Source of the DNA: Stomoxys calcitrans
Taxonomy: Eukaryota > Arthropoda > Insecta > Diptera > Muscidae
NCBI RefSeq assembly: GCF_963082655.1
Contig: NC_081552.1
Span: forward strand, 122,984,458 to 123,048,457
Reading direction: 5' to 3'
Length of the DNA stretch: 64,000 nt
Of the stretch, positions 55,860 to 64,000 are shown piece after piece (positions within the stretch are counted from its first letter, which is position 1; each line of letters begins with the position of its first letter). The translations under genes were made by a program, and so were the position numbers. The notes beneath the pieces were generated by a model. The model did not search any database and had not been told where the DNA came from. It saw only the letters and a list, made by a program, of their open reading frames with translations.

Positions 55860-56340
55860 GACTTTTTAATTTTGTTATTATGTGTTTGATGGTCCCTTCT
55901 GACCTGATAAGGTTTCTCACCGTTCCTTTTAATTTTGTCTTAATGACTCTCACTGCAATCTACTCATGAGGTTTCTTTTAATGAATCTACAAGATCTAAT
56001 GCATCAAGAAAACTCTGCAAATTTTCGGGACTTCCGCTAAAGAGCGCTATGACACTTGAGGTCAAGCTCCGAAAAGCCGTAATCGATTGTTGCATGTTTC
56101 TTGTCTCTTTAAGACTATCAAAGAGCTGCTAAGAATTCCACAGTCGACATTATCGCCTAGTTCCTCTAATTAATTGTAGAAAATGACCTGGTCATGGAGA
56201 CTCACAGATAATCTATTTTCTATGCCCTCAGCTTCCAATAAACTTACTAGTTTATTTCGCACATCCAAAAAATGCCTCTGCAGCTATTTTGTGGGAGTGG
56301 GTAGGACTATCGTAATACCGTTTTAAAAATATCTGATTTT
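55860..56340 (-). pseudogene. Possible gypsy gag remnant
   Basis: Minus-strand frames give RNKLVSLLEAEGIENRLSV and LHDQVIFYN, then a run with several stops ending LVDSLKETS. It is in the right place and orientation for gag upstream of the pol relic. The similarity is from memory and modest. Confidence 0.45.
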
Positions 56341-56689
56341 TCAAGGGCTTTAAACAATATCTTCAGGTGTTGTTCTTATGTGTCACTTTTTATTGGTCGA
56401 ACCACTTTCAGACTTTTATATAACTTATAGAAGTTATATTCCTTAATTGCTATAGCTATTCTGATTATGGATTGGATTGAATCCATTTGAATTTTAAATT
56501 CAAAAGATTTTTTTGTTGATTTTAAAACTAATATTTATCTTTATTTTATCTTTCTCTTCGTACAAACGTACAGATCATCATACATTTTCATGGCCATTTT
56601 CAATTGGAGCTGCCCTAATATAATATTTTCTTAGAGCTCTCTTATGGAATTGGTAAAGAGTTGTCAATAGTTTCTAACTACTAAATTTC

Positions 56690-56882
56690 CCATGAACATT
56701 CGGCTTTATTTGCCGAGTCCGAAAGACGTGCCGTATAGCGAAACCCTTTGGTAGAGAAATTTTAATATACCAGGATATCTCACAAATGCCAGCAATAGTA
56801 AGGGGAAAACGACAGTTAAAAAATTTTCTGATGCTCACGCCAGGATTTGAACCCAGGCGTTCGACGTTATAGGCGGCTGCCA
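56690..56882 (-). repeat. tRNA-derived SINE
   Basis: On the minus strand the head has GGGTTCAAATCCTGGCGTGA (B box) near 56845-56862, with body words TGCTGGCATTTGTGAGATAT and GGCACGTCTTTCGGACTCGG and end CCGAATGTTCATGGG. The A box is damaged (GGCAGCCGCCTATAAC). It lies just outside the mariner foldback element. Confidence 0.7.
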
Positions 56883-57011
56883 ATAGTCCAATTATGATGA
56901 TAAGATAGTTTGTAGAACTTTCTTCTTTCATCACAATTTCGTTTACTACATTGGCATTGGGATCTCTATTTTGGGTTCCGTACCTCCCATATTTAACAAT
57001 TATGATAACTA

Positions 57012-57618
57012 AAGGATGATTTTTTTGAGGTTAGGATTTTCATGCATTAGTATTTGACAGATCACGTGGGATTTCAGACATGGTGTCAAAGAGAAAGATG
57101 CTCAGTATGCTTTGACATTTCATCATGAATAGACTTACTAACGAGCAACGCTTGCAAATCATTGAATTTTATTACCAAAATCAGTGTTCGGTTCGAAATG
57201 TGTTCATTCACCATAACGTTGCGTCCAACAGCATCTTTGAAAAAATACGGTCCAATGATTCCACCAGCGTACAAACCACACCAAACAGTGCATTTTTCGG
57301 GATGCATGGGCAGTTCTTGAACGGCTTCTGGTTGCTCTTCACTCCAAATGCGGCAATTTTGCTTATTTACGTAGCCATTCAACCAGAAATGAGCCTCATC
57401 GCTGAACAAAATTTGTCAAAATTTGAACACATTTCGAACCGAACACTGATTTTGGTAATAAAATTCAATGATTTGCAAGCGTTGCTCGTTAGTAAGTCTA
57501 TTCATGATGAAATGTCAAAGCATACTGAGCATCTTTCTCTTTGACACCATGTCTGAAATCCCACGTGATCTGTCAAATACTAATGCATGAAAATCCTAAC
57601 CTCAAAAAAATCACCCTT
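57012..57618. mobile_element. Mariner foldback derivative with 195-bp inverted arms
   Basis: Arms 57012-57206 and 57424-57618 are near-perfect reverse complements of equal length and enclose 217 bp. The ends AAGGATGATTTTTTTGAGG and AAAAAAATCACCCTT are flanked by TA on both sides (57010-57011, 57619-57620), the mariner target duplication. Each arm encodes the same N-terminal helix-turn-helix start (NRLTNEQRLQIIEFYYQNQC). The centre encodes a minus-strand DDE fragment. So the transposase 5' end has been copied onto the 3' side in inverse orientation. Non-autonomous. Confidence 0.88.
57086..57409 (-). pseudogene. Mariner transposase catalytic fragment in the foldback
   Basis: MFSDEAHFWLNGYVNKQNCR carries the first catalytic Asp. 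RIWSEEQPEAVQELPMHPEK, TVWCGLYAGGIIGPYFFKDA and GRNVMVNE follow. At about residue 69 the frame runs into the right part of the element's own left arm, read backwards (EHISNRTLILVIKFN). It has no second or third Asp, so no catalytic triad. The same family as the 6.5 and 30 kb relics. Confidence 0.85.
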
Positions 57619-57621
57619 TAT

Positions 57622-59141
57622 AACAAGTAAAAGCGTGCTAAGTTCGGCCGGGCCGAATCTTATATACCCTCCACCATGGATCGCATTTGTCGAGTTCTTT
57701 TCCCGGCATTTTTCTTAGGCAAAAAAGGATATAAGAAAAGAGTTGCTCTGCTATTAAAACGATATCAAGATATGGTCCGGTTCGGACCACAATTAAATTA
57801 TATGTTGGAGACCTGTGTAAAATTTCAGCCAATTCGTATAAGAATTGCGCCCATTGGGGCTCACGAAGTAAAATAGAGAGAACGATTTATATGGGATCTG
57901 TATCGGGCTATAGACCGATTCAGACCATAATAAACACGTTTGTTGATGGTCATGAGAGGATCCGTCGTACAAAATTTCAGGCATATCGGATAATAATTGC
58001 GACTTCTAGGGGTCAAAAAGTCAAGATCCCAGATCGGTTTATATGGCAGCTATATCAGGTTATGAACCGATTTCAACCATACTTGGCACAGTTGTTGGAT
58101 ATCATAACAAAACACGTCGTGCGAAATTCCATTTCAATCGGATAAGAATTGCGCCCTCTAGAGGCTCAAGAAGTCAAGACCCAAGATCGGTTTATATGGA
58201 AGCTATATCAGGTTATGCACCGATTTCAACCATACTTGGCACAGTTGTTGGATATCAGAACGAAATACTTCGTGCAAAAATTCATTCAAATGGGATAAGA
58301 ATTGTGCCCTCTAGAGGCTCAAGAAGTCAAGACCCAAGATCGGTTTATATGGCAGCTATATCAGCTTATAGACCGATTTAAACCATACTTGGCACAGTTG
58401 TTGGGTATCATAATAAAACACGTCGTGCGAAATTCCATTCCATTCGGATAAGATTTGCGCACTCTAGAGGCTCAAGAAGTCAAGACCAAAGATCGGTTTA
58501 TATGGCAGCTATATCAGGTTATGGACCGATTTGAACCATACTTGGCACACTTGTTGGATATAATAACAAAACACGTCGTGCAAAATGTCATTTCAATCGG
58601 ATAAGAATTGCGCACTCTAGAGGCTCAAGAAGTCAAGACCCAAGATCGGTTTATATGGCAGCTATATCAGGTTATGGACCGATTTGAACTATACTTGGCA
58701 CAGTTGTTGGATATCATAACCAAACACGTCGTGCAGAATTTCATTCCAATCGGATAGGAATTGCGCACTCTAGAGGCTCAAGAAGTCAAGACCCAAGATC
58801 GGATTATATGGCAGCTATATCAAAACATGGACCCATATGGCCCATTTACAATACCAACTTACCTACACTTATAAGAAGTATTTGTGCAAAATTTCAAGCG
58901 GCTAGCTTTACTCCTTCGGAAGTTAGCGTGCTTTCGACAGACAGAGGGACGGACGGACGAACGGACGGAGGGACGGACGGACGGACGGACGGACAGACGG
59001 ACGGACATGGCTAGATCGACATAAAATTTCACGACGATCAAGAATATATATACTTTATGGGGTCTCAGACGAATATTTCGAGTAGTTACAAACAGAATGA
59101 CGAAATTAGTATACCCCCCATCTTATGGTGTAGGGTATAAC
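57622..59141 (-). mobile_element. Family A Helentron-like element, 7 monomers
   Basis: The 3' end abuts the mariner element's TA flank. The stem-loop GTTCGGCCGGGCCGAA and tail are intact. The first monomer starts at 57884 and the last at 58801, a distance of 917 bp (six periods minus one). The microsatellite is the longest in the window. The 5' end is CCATCTTATGGTGTAGGGTATAA. It runs directly into the 3' tail of the family B element, so the two are in tandem. Confidence 0.88.
58936..59008. repeat. Expanded (GGAC)n / (GTCY)n microsatellite
   Basis: About 73 bp of GGAC units with GGGAC, GAAC and AGAC interruptions inside the family A element. Other A copies have 20-40 bp here. Length variation at this position is a hallmark of DINE-1-type elements. 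Confidence 0.85.
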
Positions 59142-59142
59142 A

Positions 59143-60668
59143 AGTAAAACGGCGTTAAGTTCGGCCGGGCCGAACTTTGGATACCCACCACCTCGGATAT
59201 ATATGTGAACCACCTTTCCTCAAAATCCGGTGCAAAATTCATACCTTATGCCCCATAGCAGCTATGTTCCGATTTTTACCAGATACTAATAAGTAAAAGT
59301 TATTCTTCAATTGTATATAACAAAATATTGGTCTTTTTAGTAGTTATATCTAAAAATAAACCGATCTGAACTATATACCACACGGATGTCGAAAAGCATA
59401 ACGAAAGTCAGTGTGTCAAATTTCAATCGCAATCGGATTAAAAATGCGCCTTTTATGGGGCCAAGACTTTAAATCGAGAGATCGGTTTATATGGCAGCTA
59501 TATGCAAATCTTGATCGATCTAGACCAACTTGAAGAAATATGTGGAGGGGCTTAAGTTAACTCTTTGTCCCAAATTTCGGCAACATCGGACAATAAATGC
59601 GCTTTTTATGGCCCCAAAACCTAAAACCGAGAGATCGGGCTATATGGCAGCTGTATCCAAATATGGACCGATCTGAGCCAAATTGACGGAGGATGTTGAA
59701 GGGCCTAATACAACTCACTGTCCCAAATTTTCTCAAAATCGGATAATAAATGAGGGTTTTATGGGCCTAAGACCCTAAATTGGAGAATCGGTCTATATGG
59801 CAGCTATATCCAAATCTGAACCGATCTGAGCCATATTGACGGACGATGTCGAAGGGCCTAACACAACTCACTGTCCCAAATTTCAGCAAAATCGGATAAT
59901 AAATGTAGCTTTCATGGGTATATGACCTTAAATCGGAGGATCGGTCTATATGGCAGCTATATCCAAATCTGAACCGATCTGAGCCAAATTGACGGAGGAC
60001 GTCGAAGGGCCTAAGACAACTCACTTTCCCAAATTTCAGCAAAATCGGGTAACAAATGTAGCTTTTATGGGCCTATGACCCTAAATCGGAGGATCGGTCT
60101 ATATGGCAGCTATATCCAAATCTAAACCGATCTGGGCCAAATTGACGGAGGATGTCAAATGGCCTAACACAACTCACTGTCCCGAATTTCAGCAAAATCG
60201 GATAATAAATGTGGCTTTTATGGGCCTAAGACCCTAAATTGGAGGATCGGTCTATACGGCAGCTATATCCAAATCTGGACCGATCTGGGCCAAATTGACG
60301 GAGGATGTCGAATGGCCTAAGACAACTCACTGTCCCGAATTGCACCAAAATCGGATAATGAATGAGGCTATTATGGGCCTAAGACCCTAAATCGGCGGAT
60401 CGTTCTATATGGGGGCTATATCAAGATATAGTCCGATATAGCCCATCTTCGAACTTAACCTGCTTATGGACAAAAAAAAGAATTTGTGCAAAGTTTCAGC
60501 TCAAAATCTCTATTTTTGAAGACTGTACGGACGGACATGTTTAGATCGTCTTAGATTTTTACGCTGATCACGAATATGTATACTTTATAGGGTCGGAAAT
60601 GGATATTTCGATGTGTTGCAAACGGAATGACAAAATGAATATACCCCCATCCGTCGGTGGTGGGTATA
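59143..60668 (-). mobile_element. Family B Helentron-like element, near full length
   Basis: The 3' end is AACAAGTAAAACGGCGTTAAG, stem-loop GTTCGGCCGGGCCGAAC, then ACCCACCACCTCGGATATA. The body has six or so monomers of a different, B-type unit (GATCGGTCTATATGGCAGCT, CTGTCCCAAATTTC) spaced close to 158 bp. GTACGGACGGACATGTTTAG near 60525 is the reduced microsatellite. The 5' end is CCATCCGTCGGTGGTGGGTATA. No protein is encoded. Confidence 0.85.
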
Positions 60669-60669
60669 A

Positions 60670-62838
60670 AAAGATGGAAAGACGATCTAGAGTCTTGAAA
60701 TCACGCTACAGTCTTTAAAAATAGATATATTGAGCTGAAACTTTCCACAGACCCTTTTTTTCATAAGCAGGTTAAGTTCGAAGATGGGCTATATCGGACT
60801 ATGTCTGATTTAGCCCCCACATATAGCTAATTTGGCCTAGATCGGTCCAGATTTGGATACTGCCATATAGACCGATCCTCCGATATAAGGTCTTTGGCAC
60901 ATAAAAGCCAAATTAAATATCCGATTTATCTGAAATTTAAGACAGGGAGTTGTGTTAGGCTCTTCGAGATCCTTTGTCAATTTGACCCTGATCGGAACAG
61001 ATTTGGATATAGCTGCCATATAGACCGATCTCTCGATTTAAGGTTTTGGGCTCACAAAAGGCGCATTTATTATCCGATGTCGCCAAAATTTGGGACAGTG
61101 AGTTTAGTTAAGCCCCTTGACATACTTCTGCAATATGGCATCGATCTGTAAGGATTTGGATATAGCTGCCATACAGACCGATCTCTCGATTATAAGTTTT
61201 GGACCCATAAAAGACGCATTTATTGTCCGATGTCGCTGAAATTTTAGAGAGTGAGTTGTGTTAGGCTCTTCGGCAGGTTTCTGCAATTTGGCCCAAATCG
61301 GTCCAGATAGGTCTACATCTGCCATGTAGATCTATATCTCGGTTTAAAGTCGTGACCCCACAAAAGGCGCATTTATAATTCGATTTCACTGAAATTTGAC
61401 ACAGTGACTTATGTTAGGCTTTTCGACATCCGTGTCGTTTATGGTTCAGATCGGTATATTTTTATACAATCCACCATAAGATGGGGGGTATACTAATTTC
61501 GTCATTCAGTTTGTAACTACTCGAAATATTCGTCTGAGACCCCATAAAGTATATATATTCTTGATCGTCGCTACATTTTATGTCGATCTAGCCATGTCCG
61601 TCCGTCTGTCCGTCTGTCGAAAGCACGCTAACTTCCGAAAGAGTAAAGCTAGCCGCTTGAAATTTCTTATTAGTGTAGGTCGGTTGGTATTGTAAATGGG
61701 TCATATCGGTCCATGTTTTAATATAGCTGCCATATAAACCGATCTAGGGTCTTGACTTCTTGAGCCTCTAGAGGGCGCAATTCTTATCCGATTGGAGTGG
61801 AATTTCGTACGACGTGTTTTGTTTCGAAACCCAACAACTGTGCCAAGTATGGTTCAAATCGGTTCATAACCTGATATAGCTGCCATATAAACCGATTTTG
61901 GGTCTTGACTTCTTGAGCCTCTAGAGGGCACAATTCTTATCCGATTTGAATGAGTTTTTGCACGAAGTATTTCGTCGTGATGTCGAACAACTGTGCCAAG
62001 CGTGGTTGAAATTGGTTTATAACCTGATATAGCTGTCATATAAACAGATCTGGGGATTTGACTTCTTGAGCTTCTAGAGGGCGCAATTCCTATCCGATTT
62101 GGCTGAAATTTTGCATGACGTATTTTATTTTTACTTTCAACAACTGTGTCAAATAAGGTTGAAATCGGTTCATAACCTGATATAGCTGTCATATAAACCA
62201 ATCTGGGATCTTGACTTCTTGACCCCTAGAGTTCGCAATTATTATTCGATATGCCTGAAATTTTGTACGACGGATCCTCTTATGACCATCAACAAACGTG
62301 TTTATTATGTTCTGAATCGGTCTATAGCCCGATATAGATCCCATATAAATCGTTCTCTCTATTTTACTTCGTGAGCCCCAATGGGCGCAATTCTTATTCG
62401 AATTGGCTGAAATTTCATATAGGTCTCCAACATATAATTTAATTGTGGTCCGAACCGGACCATATCTAGATATCGTTTTAATAGCAGAGCAACTCTTTTC
62501 TTATATCCTTTTTAGCCTAAGAAGAGATGCCGGGAAAACAACTCGACAAATGCGATCCATGGTGGAGGGTATATAAGATTCGGCCCGGCCGAACTTAGCA
62601 CGCTTTTACTTGTTATATATAGCTACTAAAAAGATCAATATTTTGTTATACACAATTGAAAAATGACTTTTGCTTATTAGTATTTGGTCCAAATCGGAAC
62701 ATATTTCGATATAACTGCTATAGGACATAAGGTGTGCAATTTTCACCGGAATTTGATGAAAGGTGGTTTTCATATATATTCGAGGTGGTGGGTATCCAAA
62801 GTTCTGCCCGGCCGAACTTAACGCCTTTCTACATGTTT
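60670..62838 (+). mobile_element. Second family B element, inverted, interrupted by A
   Basis: It starts without its 5' end at GGAAAGACGATCTAGAGTC and reads through B-type monomers to GGTTCAGATCGGTATATT (61455). It resumes after the nested A at AGCTACTAAAAAGATCAAT (62621) and ends with CCAAAGTTCTGCCCGGCCGAAC and TTAACGCCTTTCTACATG. The resumed part aligns with the 59.27-59.34 kb segment of the first B. The two B copies are head to head. Confidence 0.82.
61462..62614 (+). mobile_element. Family A Helentron nested in family B
   Basis: The 5' end is ATACAATCCACCATAAGATG with GGGGGGTATACTAATTTCG. The microsatellite is CCATGTCCGTCCGTCTGTCC, with five to six monomers. The 3' end has the stem-loop TTCGGCCCGGCCGAA and tail AGCACGCTTTTACTTGTT. 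B sequence continues on both sides, so A is younger. The AT-rich target has no clear duplication. Confidence 0.88.
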
Positions 62839-64000
62839 AAAAATCGTATATATGTATTTAATATTGATCTTACTTGACGGTTAAAAATTGCCTGATAGCT
62901 TGCTGTGTTTGTCTTTTTGTCCTGGCCTTGCTGATGTTTCTATTCTTTTTTACCACATTCATTGGCGTCGCACAGTGGCCCGAACAGAGCAAACAGATCG
63001 CAAAAATCAATATGTTCATGTGCAGCTACGAAATTATTAAAATACCTATCTTGTGTAAAACATTCCAATGATTTCAAAAATGCTACCCATAGATATGTAC
63101 GATTTTTAGTTTAGTAGATATGACCGTTCATTCGATGACCGTTTATTCGATTTTCGAAAGAGTGTAAAATTTTTAGGTAATTTAGTGCAATTTAAGTATA
63201 ATATCTCGAAAACCAGATAAGGAATTGTCATATTTTATTTTTTCATACGATGGATATAGTTAATAAATGTAGAATTATCAAAAAAATAATAATGACAGTT
63301 TTGATCTTCTCTATGCAAAAACTTTGATGGAAAATAAAAATATTTATTCTCTAGGGACTCCTTGATTGTCGATTGACATAATTAAAAAGAGCCTAGTTAC
63401 CGGTACTTGCCCCATTTTCATTTAGAGGCAAAAATTTAATAAAGATATGGGTTAAGCGTTGTATGCATATACAACATAATTGTAAAACATTTGAACGGAC
63501 AAAGATATCTACATGAAACTTGATATAGTGAATGTGGTTCCCAACAAAAAGGGAAAAGGAGACCCTGGTAGCTCTGGACTACCAGGGCTTGAATGTTAGT
63601 CACCTTGGGTATTTCAAATTATAAAGTGCTGCCAAATAAACATTTAAAGGTCGCTATAGAGCTCTTTTATTCCTACAAAAACATGCCAACATGCCTGCTG
63701 TTTTTGCCAAATCATATAAACAAAAGCCGTCCGCTGTTTTTGCCAAATCATATAAACAAAAGCCGTTCGCTTAGATTACGTTTCTGAACTAATCCTATGT
63801 TCTAAATTCCTAAATCAAAGCGGCTAATTTCCCAGGTTTCCCCTGTTTTTACCAACGTCCATCTAAAATGCAAGGCTATCATCAGTGATAGCATAGATTT
63901 AACGAAAAACAAAATGTCATTCCGACATCTTTGCCTTGAATACCTACTTATTCAACATTAGTCCAGGTCCAGAAGGAAAGACGATTTTACCAGTATGACA
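62839..64000. other. AT-rich intergenic DNA with a hairpin and a short repeat
   Basis: Mostly AT-rich. 63563-63587 is CCCTGGTAG-loop-CTACCAGGG (9-bp stem, 7-nt loop). 63698-63769 holds two 36-bp direct repeats (CTGTTTTTGCCAAATCATAT..). The frame 63593-63787 is explained by that repeat and is not a credible gene. Confidence 0.6.

Larger units (their letters stand above)
53335..56340 (-). mobile_element. Ty3/gypsy LTR retrotransposon remnant, split by a Helentron
   Basis: On the minus strand: gag-like sequence (about 56300-55860), then RT (about 55600-54930), RT connection (to about 54660), and RNase H (53530-53335). A complete family A Helentron (53552-54659) sits inside the last step. The interval between gag and RT is too short for protease and zinc-finger regions, so an internal deletion is present. 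No LTRs and no integrase were recognised. Stops are frequent. Confidence 0.8.

Noticed and set aside
57125..57544. A plus-strand gene of 139 residues
   Set aside because: It starts in the transposase helix-turn-helix, then reads the catalytic part backwards and the inverted arm. An artefact of the foldback structure.

Overview
The window looks like gene-poor, transposon-dense intergenic or pericentromeric DNA from a calyptrate fly. A muscid such as Stomoxys, Haematobia or Musca is my inference; the sequence cannot fix the species. I found no intact host protein-coding gene, rRNA or tRNA gene. Every open frame with recognisable protein similarity belongs to a broken mobile element.

The dominant component is a set of non-autonomous Helitron/Helentron-like elements of the DINE-1/INE-1 (DNAREP1) type. 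One end carries TATACCCTCCACC-type sequence, ACTTTATGGGGTC, a GATCTAGCCATG block and a (GTCY)n microsatellite. The other end carries a GTTCGGC..GCCGAAC stem-loop and a pyrimidine-rich tail ending ACTTGTT. There are three families. A (tail AGCACGCTTTTACTTGTT) is the commonest and has a central tandem repeat of 153 bp. B has tail TTAACGCCTTTTTACTTG. C has stem-loop AAGTCGGC..GCCCGACTT. No Rep/helicase gene is present.

Layout. 0.3-5.4 kb: a B foldback hairpin, then A, C and A elements. 6.5-11.8 kb: a mariner relic overlapped by a giant inverted repeat (arms of about 2.2 and 2.4 kb, 50-bp spacer) whose turning point lies in a tRNA-derived SINE. 12-13.6 kb: an RNase H-bearing non-LTR relic. 14-24 kb: A elements, small inverted-repeat elements, two further non-LTR relics, and an ORF1 relic. 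25-27.4 kb: an array of diverged units of roughly 125-150 bp. 28-34.9 kb: retrotransposon 3' end, mariner relic and A/C fragments. 35.4-39.6 kb: a decayed but collinear non-LTR element (ORF1, endonuclease, RT, RNase H, 3' end).

40.4-47.9 kb is the most striking region. It is a higher-order array in which a 132-bp piece of an RTE-like endonuclease gene plus a family A element is repeated four times. Unit starts are spaced 1453, 2065 and 1606 bp apart, so lengths differ by exact multiples of 153 bp. Diagnostic sites alternate a-b-a-b, which indicates duplication of a dimer. The rest of the interrupted RTE-like element follows at 47.9-49.9 kb.

50.7-56.4 kb holds further relics, including a Ty3/gypsy pol/gag remnant split by a nested A element. 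57.0-62.8 kb holds a mariner foldback derivative, then A, B (minus) and B (plus, with A nested in it). The last kilobase is plain AT-rich DNA. The elements do not cooperate as a pathway; the content records nested insertion, inverted duplication, and conversion of a transposon's internal repeat into satellite-like DNA.
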